Positions 34,535 through 44,293 of a stretch of DNA of 64,000 nucleotides are shown here, in pieces (position 1 is the stretch's first letter; each line of letters opens with the position of its first letter). A program made the position numbers and the translations under genes. This DNA is from Sphingobacteriaceae bacterium. Lineage in GTDB: Bacteria; Bacteroidota; Bacteroidia; B-17B0; Aurantibacillaceae. Location: assembly GCA_016715905.1 (NCBI GenBank), contig JADJXI010000020.1, forward strand, positions 372,001 to 436,000, written 5' to 3'. The notes below the pieces were generated by a model, which ran no database searches, was not told where the DNA came from, and saw nothing but the letters and a program-made list of their open reading frames with translations.

Positions 34535-37500
34535 TTATGAGTTTGTTTTTCTGATGGTTACTTTATCTGTCGCACTCCAAGTTTTGAATTCATTTGTATA
34601 ATACAAGTAAGCGCTTGAAGCGGGAGAATCATACTCACCGGGCATTTCTGCTTTCAGGTCAAGATTGATTTCCTTCACTGCTTTAGGCCCTAAACCACGA
34701 TAATAAATCGCAATATTATTTCCTTTAATTTCATAATAATCAAATACGTGTTTTTCCTGCAATTCTTTCAATTGCCATGGCTGTGCTGTAAATCCGGCAG
34801 GAATTCCAATAATAGCCATAGTGCTTGGAACATCTGTCGATTTTTTATTGATTAGGGTTGTTGTTAAGCGCACGGTTTCTCCAACACTGGCAACTTTGGA
34901 TGAAAGTTTTGTTTTTAAATCAATGTTACATTCCGAGTCACTATTTGGTAAAGCCGTACTCCAATTAACAGCTATAGAGTAAGGCAACGGAGTTTTTACG
35001 CCAACATATTTAATTTTTATTTTATGTTTCCCTTCTCCTAAAACAAATTTTTCTAATCCGTCAACAGTAATTGCACCTTTATCGCCAGCTTTATAGCTAA
35101 CTTCTTTGGCTTTTTTATTGTCAACAAAAATAACAATAGTGCCATCTTCTGTTGTCTTCTTGCTGAATTTAGCAAATTCAGTTAAAGCTTTAAGGGCAAG
35201 AATAGTTCCTTGTGTTGATGAAAATACACCGGACCCGCTACGGGTGGAAGTTAAATACTGAATGGAATTGTTTAATGCTACCCCACCTTTGTTCGCTGAT
35301 TTCAACATAGCCATAATGGATAGAGCAGTAGTTTCAATCGTAAGGGAATTTCCTTGAGAGTAGGTGATGGAGTGTGAACTTCCGGTAAAACTACCATCAG
35401 CTGCTTGTTTGCTGAGTAATGCTTTTAAAGCTTCATCTCCTTTTGAATTTTTATTTAAAGAGTAAGCTGCATTTGATAACATGGCTAATAAATAGGGATC
35501 TTTAGTTTCCATGGCTTTTTTAAATGATTTATCAAATTCTTTCTCAATGTCAGAATAACCGGCTTCTGCTAATGCATAAACGATATAAGCATTTAATACA
35601 TCTTCACTTATTCTTCCAAAATCATGGTAAGCATGTTGTTCTCTTTTAAATCCACCGTTGCCATCTTTTTTACTTAATAACCATTTGGCAGTTCTGTCCA
35701 GCATATTTTGATCAATAGACTGACCGGCCTTTTTCATATCCATAAATTCCATAATGCCATAGGCAGTTAATCCTTCATGTGCAGGATTAGCACCAAACCA
35801 TTCATAACCTTTTTCCTTCGTTTCAAAAGTGGTTAATCTTTTATATCCTCTATCTAATAAATCAGTGGCTCTGGCTAAGGTTTTATTGTCTTTGCTGTCG
35901 GTATTTTTCATATAATCTAAAACCATGGCGTTTGGATATGCTGTACATGAAGTTTGTTCAAAACATCCATAAGGTTCTTGTAAAATTCCTTCTACACCTT
36001 TCATCAAGTCTGAAACTACATTTGGGAATGCATTAAAGCTTGCTTTTAAAGAACCATTTACTAATTTATTCACTTCAAATTCATATTCTTTTTCTACTTC
36101 TTGTCCGGCAAATGATGTTTGAACCGGGAAACCTTTAGGAGCAATTTTTATTTTTTGAGTAAAAGCGTCACCTAATCCACAAGCTTTGAATCCAACAGTA
36201 AATTCGCCGTAACCAATTTTATCAAGCACTTTATAGTCTAAATAAATGGTTTTGGCTGCGCCGGGCATAATGGTTTGAACCGGATTTAACTTTACCATTT
36301 CTTTTAATCCGTCAGGCGCTGTAATGCTTATAACGCCTCCTAGAGGTCCGTCGGTATTATTTTTTAAAGTTAATGGAATAGAAACAAAATCTTCTGTAGC
36401 TACTTCTACCGGAATTTTGGTGGTCATGGCAAAAGGGAGTTGTGAGAAAAAGGTTTTTTCTGTTCTTCCAATATTTCCATTGGATGCTATTCCTTCAACT
36501 GTTGTTCGGAATGAAGTAATGTCATCAGAAGCATAAAATTCAATTACTTTTTTTCCGGAGTAACCCACTTCAATGTTTGGATTCCAGTAAATAGTATTTC
36601 TGAAATCTGTTCTTGTTTCTACATTTTCTTGTTTATCATATTTAGGAGCCTGGAATTGGCGGGCCCGGTAATACACATTTTGAATGGGTTGACTGAAATC
36701 TTCTTCATCCTTTAATTCTGCCATGCCGCTTGCAAAACGATCGTCTCTTATTTTGCCGGCAGCAAGCATCATTTTTTCTTCTCCTTTTTTATCCATGTCT
36801 TTTGAAGCATTAATTTCTCTTATTAATTTTCTTTCTTGTTTATTTGCTTCTAAATTTTTTATGCCCTCATTTTTTCCTTTTAAATTGTCACGCAACACAG
36901 CTGCTTTTTTAAATTTAGCTCCACCCATTACAGCATCTAATTTTGGAGCAGCTTCCATGGCCATTTCTTCTCGGGGCGCTGAAGCAGGCACTGCCATTTC
37001 AGCTTCACTCCAAATACCGTTTCCGGCAGATTTTGATCGGGTCCAATGGTGATGGTTGTGTTGTACTTTATACAAGTACACAATTTGATTTTGATTGTAA
37101 TCCATTACTTGTAGTGATTGCGGATAATATCCATCTGCTTTAATGTTTAACATTGTTGGACTAGATAAATCCAAATGATTGAATAGATAATTCCCATTTT
37201 CATCCGTTTTAGTTTCTTTCCCGGATGTGGATTTTACAAGCACATCATCAATCGGTTTTCCGGTATAGGCATCTAAAATAGATCCGGATACTATAGCTTT
37301 TTGCATAGGATAAATTACAGCAGGTAAATCATCTTCCATTAATTTTTCCCAGGTAAAACGTCTCCATCCTGAAGTCATCATAACATAATCCAAGGCCTGA
37401 TCAGCTTTTAGTTCTTTGTCATTAAAATAAAACGCGGGCTCTTCAATTTTTCCGCCAATATCTTGTTGCAATAATAGTTGAGATAAAATATTTCCCGATT

Positions 37501-38989
37501 TATCATCGGCAAAAGATAAAAACTGATCATTCACCACAGCCATAGAAAGATTTGCAGGCATTGGTAGACCGCGCTCATCTTTAACCGTTAATGTCATTTT
37601 TACTTTTTCTCTGGGTAAATATTTTTCTTTTTCGGTTTCAACCGAAATGTTCATGTGCTTATGTTTATTCACAAAGGCTAATCGTTCTGCTCTTGCAATA
37701 CCTTCTGAATCAAAAAGAGTAAGCTGAGCAACGCCAACCGGAAAATCTTGGGTAGAGAAAACAAATTTATTGGTGCCCGGTAATGCATCAATTAATGTAG
37801 AATAGTATACTTTTCCTCTTACTTGTGCTACTAAAGCCAAACCTTCTTTTTCGGTTGATTGAACAGTAACACCAATTTCACCTTCTCTTGAATTATCAAT
37901 ACCAATGGCATATCCTCTGTCCAAAACTTCAGGTAAAGCAAAAGTGGTTGATATCCCTTCGGGTTTTGTAATTTTTACAAAATATTTTTCATTGGGTTGT
38001 GGATTTATTTGAAAAGCGCCCATACCTTGGTGAAAACTTTTGAAAGAACTAATAGTGCTTCCCTTTTCAGTCACAACCACGCCTTCGATATCGGCCGGTT
38101 TGCCAAATTCATTTAATGCAGAAAAAGCAACTTTACTTTCTAATCCGTTGATTAAATCACCACCTTCAGGAAATAAAGTTAGTTTAATATTATTGAGTAC
38201 AATTGGAATAGCCCTTGAAATACTTTCGGTGCTACCATTGTAATCTATCATTATGTTTAATAAACCATCATTGCTGCTTAATTTTTTTGGTAAACTAAAT
38301 TTAATGTATTGTATTCCGTTTTCATCCGTTTCATCACCCTTCTCCAATAATTTTTCACCGTTTAAGTTAGCTACTAATTTTATTTTATGATTAGCCAGTG
38401 GTGTATTTTCGTTTGTATTCAATTCTAATTTAGCAATAACTTCATCGCCTGCACCAAATGCTTTTCTTTCAAAATCCAATTTCATTTTTAATGCCGGTAA
38501 TACCACATCCTGAATTTGAATTTCTTTTATAAATGCATTTTCTTCCCCTTCATTTTTCATCCAGTTTGTATAGGCTTTAATTTTATACATTCCGCCAAGC
38601 GCTTCTTTATCTATTGAAAAATCGCCGGAGGCCTTTCCGTTTTTAGTTAGTACACTAATCTTTTTTTCAATAGTTCCTTTTGGATTAATTAATTCAAGGT
38701 GAACGATATCACTAACCTTTGAAGATTTTAAAGTAATACCATCGCGTACGTATGCGCTAATCCAAATATCATCTCCGGGTTCATACATGGGTTTATCTAA
38801 TTGCAAATAAACCCGCTCTTCAGGTAAATGTGTATTGTACTCCGTTAATTTTTCTTTAATTGTTTTTATCAAATCATTTTCTATCATTGATTTGTAAATG
38901 CTGTTAGGGGTGAGCCAGGCCAAAGTTGCTGTTGCTGCAAAAGCAAGTGCAACAAGGGAGGAGGCTTTTTTTGTTTTACTGGTTTCCAT
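34535..38989 (-). CDS. Alpha-2-macroglobulin family protein with thioester motif
   Basis: About 1484 residues from the ATG at 38989 (METSKTKKASSLVALAFAAT, a signal/anchor segment); an upstream in-frame start at 39052 would add 21 residues. MG-type beta domains with YLQLDKPMYEPGDDIWISAY (MG1-like) open the protein. A carboxypeptidase-regulatory-like insertion (GSILDAYTGKPIDDVLVKS) lies at about 560-630. The thioester signature GCFEQ lies at about residue 1005, inside the alpha-helical toroid domain (about 990-1300). Bacterial macroglobulins trap proteases in the periplasm and are often paired with PBP1C. No penicillin-binding protein is adjacent here. Confidence 0.9.
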   Translation of the reverse strand: METSKTKKASSLVALAFAATATLAWLTPNSIYKSMIENDLIKTIKEKLTEYNTHLPEERVYLQLDKPMYEPGDDIWISAYVRDGITLKSSKVSDIVHLELINPKGTIEKKISVLTKNGKASGDFSIDKEALGGMYKIKAYTNWMKNEGEENAFIKEIQIQDVVLPALKMKLDFERKAFGAGDEVIAKLELNTNENTPLANHKIKLVANLNGEKLLEKGDETDENGIQYIKFSLPKKLSSNDGLLNIMIDYNGSTESISRAIPIVLNNIKLTLFPEGGDLINGLESKVAFSALNEFGKPADIEGVVVTEKGSTISSFKSFHQGMGAFQINPQPNEKYFVKITKPEGISTTFALPEVLDRGYAIGIDNSREGEIGVTVQSTEKEGLALVAQVRGKVYYSTLIDALPGTNKFVFSTQDFPVGVAQLTLFDSEGIARAERLAFVNKHKHMNISVETEKEKYLPREKVKMTLTVKDERGLPMPANLSMAVVNDQFLSFADDKSGNILSQLLLQQDIGGKIEEPAFYFNDKELKADQALDYVMMTSGWRRFTWEKLMEDDLPAVIYPMQKAIVSGSILDAYTGKPIDDVLVKSTSGKETKTDENGNYLFNHLDLSSPTMLNIKADGYYPQSLQVMDYNQNQIVYLYKVQHNHHHWTRSKSAGNGIWSEAEMAVPASAPREEMAMEAAPKLDAVMGGAKFKKAAVLRDNLKGKNEGIKNLEANKQERKLIREINASKDMDKKGEEKMMLAAGKIRDDRFASGMAELKDEEDFSQPIQNVYYRARQFQAPKYDKQENVETRTDFRNTIYWNPNIEVGYSGKKVIEFYASDDITSFRTTVEGIASNGNIGRTEKTFFSQLPFAMTTKIPVEVATEDFVSIPLTLKNNTDGPLGGVISITAPDGLKEMVKLNPVQTIMPGAAKTIYLDYKVLDKIGYGEFTVGFKACGLGDAFTQKIKIAPKGFPVQTSFAGQEVEKEYEFEVNKLVNGSLKASFNAFPNVVSDLMKGVEGILQEPYGCFEQTSCTAYPNAMVLDYMKNTDSKDNKTLARATDLLDRGYKRLTTFETKEKGYEWFGANPAHEGLTAYGIMEFMDMKKAGQSIDQNMLDRTAKWLLSKKDGNGGFKREQHAYHDFGRISEDVLNAYIVYALAEAGYSDIEKEFDKSFKKAMETKDPYLLAMLSNAAYSLNKNSKGDEALKALLSKQAADGSFTGSSHSITYSQGNSLTIETTALSIMAMLKSANKGGVALNNSIQYLTSTRSGSGVFSSTQGTILALKALTEFAKFSKKTTEDGTIVIFVDNKKAKEVSYKAGDKGAITVDGLEKFVLGEGKHKIKIKYVGVKTPLPYSIAVNWSTALPNSDSECNIDLKTKLSSKVASVGETVRLTTTLINKKSTDVPSTMAIIGIPAGFTAQPWQLKELQEKHVFDYYEIKGNNIAIYYRGLGPKAVKEINLDLKAEMPGEYDSPASSAYLYYTNEFKTWSATDKVTIRKTNS

Positions 38990-39138
38990 ATATTTTGTTT
39001 TTAATTGATTGCCGGTTTTGAAATTTAGATGCACAAGCTTTACAAATTCCATAAACTAAAGGATTAACTCTTTGTAACTAACTTATAATCTATGAATTAC
39101 GTCTGTTCCGGCCTTTTTCAAAATCCTAATAAAACAAG

Positions 39139-39146
39139 TATCTTTG
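39139..39146 (+). promoter_or_regulatory. Candidate -7 box (TATCTTTG) of the sphingolipid gene
   Basis: A perfect TAnnTTTG match 19 bp before the ATG at 39166. No convincing -33 TTG is visible upstream at about 20 bp. Confidence 0.55.
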
Positions 39147-39165
39147 CCCTATCAATTCTTAAAAA

Positions 39166-40425
39166 ATGAAAGATATTTTTGAAAAAATAAAATCCAACTT
39201 AGGCCCGATTGGTGAACACGCAAAAGAATCACATGGTTACTTTACTTTTCCAAAACTGGAAGGCGATATTAATCCTCACATGGAATTCAGAGGAAAAAAT
39301 TTATTGAACTGGAGCTTAAACAATTATTTGGGATTAGCCAATCATCCGGAGGTTAGAAAAGCGGATGCTGATGCGGCACAAAAATACGGATTGGCTTTGC
39401 CGATGGGTGCACGTATGATGAGTGGGAATTCTACTTTTCATGAGCAATTAGAAGCCGAACTATCTGAATTTGTAAAAAAGGAAGATACTATTCTTTGTAA
39501 TTTTGGTTATCAGGCCATGGTTTCCGCCATTGATGCAATTGTTGATCGCCATGACGTGATTGTTTATGATGCAGAAAGCCACGCATGTATATTAGATGGT
39601 GTTCGTTTGCATATGGGTAAGCGTTATGTATTTAAACATAATGATATTGAGGATTGCGTTAAGCAATTAGAAAGAGCTAAAAAATTGGCTGAACAAACCG
39701 GCGGTGGAATTTTAGTGATTACCGAAGGTGTATTTGGAATGCGTGGCGATCAGGGAAAATTAAAGGAAATTGTAGAGCTGAAAAAGAAATATAATTTCCG
39801 TTTGTTTGTTGATGATGCACACGGGTGTGGTACTATGGGTAAAAATGGTGGAGGTACCGGTGAAGAACAAAATTGCCAGGATGGAATTGATATTTATTTT
39901 GGAACTTTTGCTAAATCATTTGCCTTAATTGGTGGATACATCAGTTCGACTAAAGAAATTATTACTTTTTTACGTTATAATATGCGTAGTCAGATTTTTG
40001 CAAAAAGTTTGCCTATGCCTTTAGTAATTGGTGCTTTAAAAAGGTTAGAATTGATGCGTAATCACCCTGAATACAGAGAGAAGTTATGGGAAATTACCAG
40101 AGCTTTACAGGGCGGTTTACAGGAAGCCGGATTTAATATTGGTGATACTAACAGTCCGGTTACTCCCGTTTACTTAAATGGCAGTATACCTGAAGCTACC
40201 AATATGGTGATTGATTTACGTGAAAATTTTGGGATTTTCTGTTCGATGGTTGTTTATCCGGTTATTCCTAAAGGCATGATCATTTTACGTTTAATTCCTA
40301 CCGCGGTTCATACCTTGGAAGATGTGAAATACACCATTGAGTGTTTCAGCAAAATTAAAGATAAGTTGTATGGAGGCGAGTATAAGGCTGACAAAATTAG
40401 AGAAGGCTTTTCGCAGAAACTATAA
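39166..40425 (+). CDS. spt: Serine palmitoyltransferase-like PLP enzyme
   Basis: 419 residues. Member of the alpha-oxoamine synthase family: the PLP lysine lies in GTFAKSFALIGGY (about residue 249), the cofactor-binding DDAHGCGTMG at about 216-225, and HACILDGVR near 142. The GTF(S/A)KSxxxxGG form of the lysine motif is that of serine palmitoyltransferases; in KBL the motif is of the LGKA type. In Bacteroidota this enzyme condenses serine with a fatty acyl-CoA or ACP to start sphingolipid synthesis. It is monocistronic with its own promoter box and terminator. Glycine C-acetyltransferase (kbl) is the main alternative name. Confidence 0.85.
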   Translation: MKDIFEKIKSNLGPIGEHAKESHGYFTFPKLEGDINPHMEFRGKNLLNWSLNNYLGLANHPEVRKADADAAQKYGLALPMGARMMSGNSTFHEQLEAELSEFVKKEDTILCNFGYQAMVSAIDAIVDRHDVIVYDAESHACILDGVRLHMGKRYVFKHNDIEDCVKQLERAKKLAEQTGGGILVITEGVFGMRGDQGKLKEIVELKKKYNFRLFVDDAHGCGTMGKNGGGTGEEQNCQDGIDIYFGTFAKSFALIGGYISSTKEIITFLRYNMRSQIFAKSLPMPLVIGALKRLELMRNHPEYREKLWEITRALQGGLQEAGFNIGDTNSPVTPVYLNGSIPEATNMVIDLRENFGIFCSMVVYPVIPKGMIILRLIPTAVHTLEDVKYTIECFSKIKDKLYGGEYKADKIREGFSQKL

Positions 40426-40434
40426 GAAAAAAAT

Positions 40435-40465
40435 AAATCCCGGAAAATATTTCGGGATTTTTTTT
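40435..40465 (+). terminator. Rho-independent terminator after the spt gene
   Basis: The stem AAATCCCG (40435-40442) with CGGGATTT (40453-40460), continued inward by GAAA/TTTC-type pairs, is followed directly by a run of T. It lies about 10 bp after the stop codon. Confidence 0.85.
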
Positions 40466-40528
40466 GCTTACTTGCTTAACCGAGCTATTTGTTGCTGTTT
40501 TTAGGTCGCTAAAAAATTAATTTAAATT

Positions 40529-41203
40529 TTAACTGATAATTTTACCGTCTTCCATCTCAATAATACGGTGTGTACGAGCGGCAAATTCATTGTCGTGTGT
40601 TACAATTAAAAGTGTTTGATTGAACTCTTCGGTTAATTGTTTAAATATGGAGAAAACGTTTTCGCTATTTTTTTTATCCAGGTTTCCGGTTGGTTCATCA
40701 CCCATAATAATTAAGGGATCATTAATTAGCGCTCTGGCTATGGCCACTCTTTGTTTTTCTCCACCCGAAACTAAATTTGCATTTTTTTTGGCCAAGTGTT
40801 CAATTCCCAATTTTTTTAGTTTTTCCATAGCACGATACTCCACTTCCTGGTTTGAGAATTTCCCCAATTTTAAGCCCGGAAGCATTACATTTTCCAATAC
40901 CGAAAATTCATTTAATAAATAATGAAACTGAAAAACAAAACCTATTTTTTCATTTCTTATTCGAGAAAGTTCTTTTTCTGTTTTGTTTTGTGTTGATTCT
41001 CCATCTATCAACAATTCACCATCAAAATCCGTATCCATGGTGGATAGTATATAAAGTAAGGTAGATTTTCCGCAACCCGATTTTCCAATTATGGAAACAA
41101 ACTCACCTTTGTTTATTTTAAAGCTCAAATCTTTTAAAACTGTAATGGTTACAGGATCATGAAATTCTTTGATAATATTTTTAGCTTCAAGTACAGTTTC
41201 CAT
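40529..41203 (-). CDS. ABC transporter ATP-binding protein (LolD/MacB type)
   Basis: 224 residues. Walker A GKSGCGKSTLLY, Q-loop FVFQFHYLL, signature LVSGGEKQRVAIARAL, Walker B LIIMGDEPTGNLD and switch IVTHD are all intact. The size and the FQFHxLLxEF pattern are typical of LolD/MacB-type ATPases that power mechanotransmission transporters for lipoproteins or export. It is last in the operon: periplasmic adaptor, permease, ATPase. Confidence 0.88.
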   Translation of the reverse strand: METVLEAKNIIKEFHDPVTITVLKDLSFKINKGEFVSIIGKSGCGKSTLLYILSTMDTDFDGELLIDGESTQNKTEKELSRIRNEKIGFVFQFHYLLNEFSVLENVMLPGLKLGKFSNQEVEYRAMEKLKKLGIEHLAKKNANLVSGGEKQRVAIARALINDPLIIMGDEPTGNLDKKNSENVFSIFKQLTEEFNQTLLIVTHDNEFAARTHRIIEMEDGKIIS

Positions 41204-41206
41204 TTT

Positions 41207-42466
41207 TTATTTCCCTCTGATAATAGCCACCGGATCAATCTTACCAGCTTTTTTGGCTGGAAAGAAACCGGCGAAATAGGTAGTGATAATTGAAAAGGTA
41301 GCGGCAATAAAATAAAACACAATACTGTAATTTACCGGAAATGTTTTAATGGATGGAATAGAAGCGGCCTCAAAAGGAATATGGTCAATGCCGTAGGATA
41401 GAAAGAAACCAAAGATTAAACCACTCAGTCCTCCGGTAACACCAATGATTAAGGCAATTAGTAAAAAAATATATTTTACATCTTTACCTGAAAATCCGGT
41501 TGCTTTTAAAATAGCAATGGAATCCATTTTTTCAAAAATCATCATATTTAAAATATTATAAATACCAAACCCCGCTACTACCAATAAGGTAATCCCAACG
41601 GCATAGGATATAATAGAACGTACACTACTTCCGGTTTCAAATTGGGCATTGGCGGTTTGAATATCTTCCGCATCTATCGCAAATTGTTGTGCATATTCTT
41701 TCGCTACGGTAGGGGCAAGGTTTAGGTCTTTTAATTTTATCTGAATGTCAGTAATGTAATTATTGCTTTTACCCAGTAATTTTTGAGTGGTTGCCAATGA
41801 AGCGTAACTATTAATTTTATCAAGTTCAGCTAAACCCGATTGAAATGTACCTACTACTTTTAGTGGAACTCGTTCGCCTAATGTTGATGTAATAAAAACA
41901 ACATCTCCAACATTCACCATGAGTTTTTCGGCTAACACTGTTCCTAGAATTATACTATTTGAAACTGTTTTTAAATCAGAACTGTTACCGTTTATTATAT
42001 ATTCCTGAAAGTGAAAGAGACGAATTTCTTCTTCTACATCAATTCCATTTACGGTTCCGTTAATTTCTATGGCACCATCATTATAAAACACAGGCGCCAT
42101 TATTTTTGGAGCAACACCCAAAACACGTGGATCGGTTAAAACGGCTTTTATTATAGCTAAGCTATTGTAAATTTCTTTTCGGTTATTGCCTGAGCGCACA
42201 GAGCTCACAAAATTATGTTGATTTGGCGCGGAACTTTTTAAATCTATGGGTTGTGTAAGACTAGGTTTTACATCTTTAAATAAGCGTACATGTGCAGTTC
42301 TGTTTAATATTAATCCATCGAGCATGTCGTTAAGGCCAGCCATAAAACTCAACAAAGTAATAAACATCATGATACTGAATGTTACTCCAACCGCCGCTAC
42401 AATGGTTTGTTTAAGCCTGGCGCCAAGTAAGGAAATTGCAATTTTATAAATTAATTTGTACTTCAT
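41207..42466 (-). CDS. ABC transporter permease (FtsX/LolE type)
   Basis: 419 residues. One membrane helix lies near the N-terminus (about 20-50), followed by a large periplasmic domain (about 55-270) and three helices in the last 140 residues: the four-helix MacB/LolC-E/FtsX plan. The gene starts ATG with its start overlapping the upstream adaptor stop by one base (TAATG) and is followed after 3 bases by the ATPase gene. The substrate could be a lipoprotein, lipid or toxic compound; LolE-like function is possible, but the adaptor gene favours a MacA-MacB-like exporter. Confidence 0.82.
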   Translation of the reverse strand: MKYKLIYKIAISLLGARLKQTIVAAVGVTFSIMMFITLLSFMAGLNDMLDGLILNRTAHVRLFKDVKPSLTQPIDLKSSAPNQHNFVSSVRSGNNRKEIYNSLAIIKAVLTDPRVLGVAPKIMAPVFYNDGAIEINGTVNGIDVEEEIRLFHFQEYIINGNSSDLKTVSNSIILGTVLAEKLMVNVGDVVFITSTLGERVPLKVVGTFQSGLAELDKINSYASLATTQKLLGKSNNYITDIQIKLKDLNLAPTVAKEYAQQFAIDAEDIQTANAQFETGSSVRSIISYAVGITLLVVAGFGIYNILNMMIFEKMDSIAILKATGFSGKDVKYIFLLIALIIGVTGGLSGLIFGFFLSYGIDHIPFEAASIPSIKTFPVNYSIVFYFIAATFSIITTYFAGFFPAKKAGKIDPVAIIRGK

Positions 42467-43545
42467 TAATCCGGCTTGCGAATTTTATCTTCTGCTTGTA
42501 ATCCGCTTGTTATCTCCACTTTTTTGTAGTCCATTAACCCGGTTGTTACTTTTTTCAATTCCTTGCTTTCTAACATTACCGCGGTATCACCCAACAGATA
42601 AATTCTGGGTATAGTTAATACTTTATCTTTTTCCTGTATTAGTATATTGGCTTCAACCGTTAAATTGGGGTAAATGGTTTCAGGCAATTGTTTAAATTCA
42701 GCTAAGATTTTAAACGTGCGGGTTTTTTCATTCATGATCGGATCAATTTTAGTTACCACCGCATCAAATATTCTTTTTTTATAACTATCCATCGTTACAA
42801 AAACTTTCTGCTCTAATTTTATTTTGGTAATGTCATACTCATCTACCAATAATTCAATTTCAAAATTTTGATCATCTCCTATTACGGCTATCGGGCCTTG
42901 CGTGGTTACCAATTCTCCTTTTTCTTTTAAGAGGCTGTAAAGCTTCCCTTTTACTGAACTCTTAATGATAAAGTCAGACTCATTCGAATTGCTAATTTCC
43001 AGATTATTGAGGGCTTGTTGTTCGGTAAATTCTAATTGTTTTTTTAAGTCGTTGTATCGTAAAAGTGAATTGATATAATTAGATTTCGAATTTTTAAATA
43101 ACAATTCTTTTTGTTCCAATTCATTTTTACTTCCAATTTGCTGTGCCCATAAGTTTTGTTGTCTGATAAAGTTGATGGAATCTGATTTATACTTTGCTAG
43201 AGCCAATTCGCTTAGGTTTTTCAATTCAACTACTTTTTCTCCGTTGGAGTTAATACTAGCCAAGTTGGCAGCAATTTTGGCATTAGCTGCGTTCATGCGG
43301 GAAGAGAAATTTTTTATTTTAAGGATGGAGTCGTTCGGTTGTACTAATTCTCCCTCTCGGACATATATTTCTTCAATTATTCCGTTTACTGTTGAGAAAA
43401 CCTGATATTGATTTTTACTTTTAATGTTCCCGGATGCATAAACAGATTCTGTAATTTTTTCGAGGGTAGGGGAAATCAGCTCTGTTTTATCACCGCAAGA
43501 TACGATAAGCAATAAAATGGATAGGTAAGTAACAATTAATCGCAT
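42466..43545 (-). CDS. HlyD/MacA-type periplasmic adaptor lipoprotein
   Basis: 359 residues from the ATG at 43545, which gives a lipoprotein start (MRLIVTYLSILLLIVSC, Cys17) and lies after a TAACTTTG box; the start at 43566 would lie within the promoter. Sequence features are a biotinyl-lipoyl-like region (GIIEEIYVREGELVQPNDSI), a coiled-coil hairpin (about 75-180), a beta-barrel (about 230-300) and the membrane-proximal end. Such adaptors link an inner-membrane ABC transporter to an outer-membrane channel. No outer-membrane efflux gene is in the window. Confidence 0.82.
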   Translation of the reverse strand: MRLIVTYLSILLLIVSCGDKTELISPTLEKITESVYASGNIKSKNQYQVFSTVNGIIEEIYVREGELVQPNDSILKIKNFSSRMNAANAKIAANLASINSNGEKVVELKNLSELALAKYKSDSINFIRQQNLWAQQIGSKNELEQKELLFKNSKSNYINSLLRYNDLKKQLEFTEQQALNNLEISNSNESDFIIKSSVKGKLYSLLKEKGELVTTQGPIAVIGDDQNFEIELLVDEYDITKIKLEQKVFVTMDSYKKRIFDAVVTKIDPIMNEKTRTFKILAEFKQLPETIYPNLTVEANILIQEKDKVLTIPRIYLLGDTAVMLESKELKKVTTGLMDYKKVEITSGLQAEDKIRKPD

Positions 43546-43563
43546 GGTAATGATATGATGGTA

Positions 43564-43571
43564 CAAAGTTA
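43564..43571 (-). promoter_or_regulatory. Candidate -7 box (TAACTTTG) of the ABC exporter operon
   Basis: The minus-strand octamer fits TAnnTTTG, about 18 bp before the chosen ATG at 43545. Confidence 0.5.
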
Positions 43572-43621
43572 AGCAAAATAAAAAGGACTGATTTGACCGA
43601 TATCATACCATATGTAAATTA

Positions 43622-44136
43622 GTTATTTGTCGGGGTGGCCGATTAGCTACGCTGATCCGGATAGGGGAAGTTCAAATACCAAAAGCCTTTTTTGCTGACG
43701 CAAAAAGTTCTTTTTTGTTCAATCGAATCGAATGAGCAAGCTCCTTCTCTTCTCTTAAACAAAAAAGCCCTTCACTGTCGTGAAAGGCTTTTGTTATTTG
43801 TCGGGGTGGCCAGATTAGCTACGCTGATCCGGATAGGGGAAGTTCAAATACCAAAAGCCTTTTTTTGCTGACGCAAAAAGTTCTTTTTTGTTCAATCGAA
43901 TCGAATGAGCAAGCTCTTCTCTTCTCTTAAACAAAAAAGCCCTTCACTATCGTGAAAGGCTTTTGTTATTTGTCGGGGTGGCCAGATTAGCTACGCTGAT
44001 CCGGATAGGGGAAGTTCAAATACCAAAAGCCTTTTTTTGCTGACGCAAAAAGTTCTTTTTTGTTCAATCGAATCGAATGAGCAAGCTCTTCTCTTCTCTT
44101 AAACAAAAAAGCCCTTCACTATCGTGAAAGGCTTTT
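43622..44136. repeat. Three tandem 171-172 bp repeats behind tRNA-Pro
   Basis: Units run 43622-43792 (171 bp), 43793-43964 (172) and 43965-44136 (172). They are nearly identical; the first lacks one A and carries a few changes. Each starts (plus strand) with the 3' end of tRNA-Pro (CGGGGTGGCC(A)GATT), goes on with a unique part, and ends with the same terminator hairpin. The next phase of the repeat at 44137 runs straight into the real tRNA. The array therefore arose by duplication of the tRNA tail plus terminator, downstream of the tRNA on its own strand. It also occupies most of the 43572-44144 gap, which has no protein gene. Confidence 0.92.
44107..44136 (-). terminator. Rho-independent terminator of tRNA-Pro
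   Basis: On the minus strand the stem AAAAGCCTTTCAC pairs with GTGAAGGGCTTTT around loop GATA, followed by more T. It begins 8 bp after the tRNA. Copies sit in the repeats at 43935-43964 and 43763-43792, so the tRNA is followed by three terminators in a row. Confidence 0.9.
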
Positions 44137-44144
44137 GTTATTTG

Positions 44145-44218
44145 TCGGGGTGGCCAGATTCGAACTGACGACCTCCACATCCCAAATGTGGCGCGATACC
44201 GGGCTACGCTACACCCCG
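44145..44218 (-). tRNA. tRNA-Pro (anticodon TGG)
   Basis: On the minus strand the acceptor CGGGGTG (from 44218) pairs with CACCCCG (44152-44146), discriminator A at 44145. Anticodon stem CCACA/TGTGG encloses loop TTTGGGA, anticodon TGG (44184-44182). The T loop is GTTCGAATC. CCA is not encoded. A TATATTTG box lies about 68 bp upstream. Its 3' end is repeated three times downstream. Confidence 0.95.
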
Positions 44219-44285
44219 CTTGCATTTTGTTTTTTATTGGTATTAACAGGACATGCAAATCCTGTACTTCTCAAAATTGAGATTG

Positions 44286-44293
44286 CAAATATA
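44286..44293 (-). promoter_or_regulatory. Candidate -7 box (TATATTTG) for tRNA-Pro
   Basis: The minus-strand octamer matches TAnnTTTG. It would give a precursor with about 60 bases of leader before the tRNA, so a processing step is implied. Confidence 0.45.

Noticed and set aside
34371..34601. 76-residue plus-strand ORF between the island and the macroglobulin gene
   Set aside because: It runs through the 23-bp repeat array and into the antisense of a well-supported gene; composition is not protein-like.
43622..44136. Further tRNA-Pro genes inside the tandem repeats
   Set aside because: Only about 16 bases of the tRNA 3' end are present in each unit; no anticodon or D arm.
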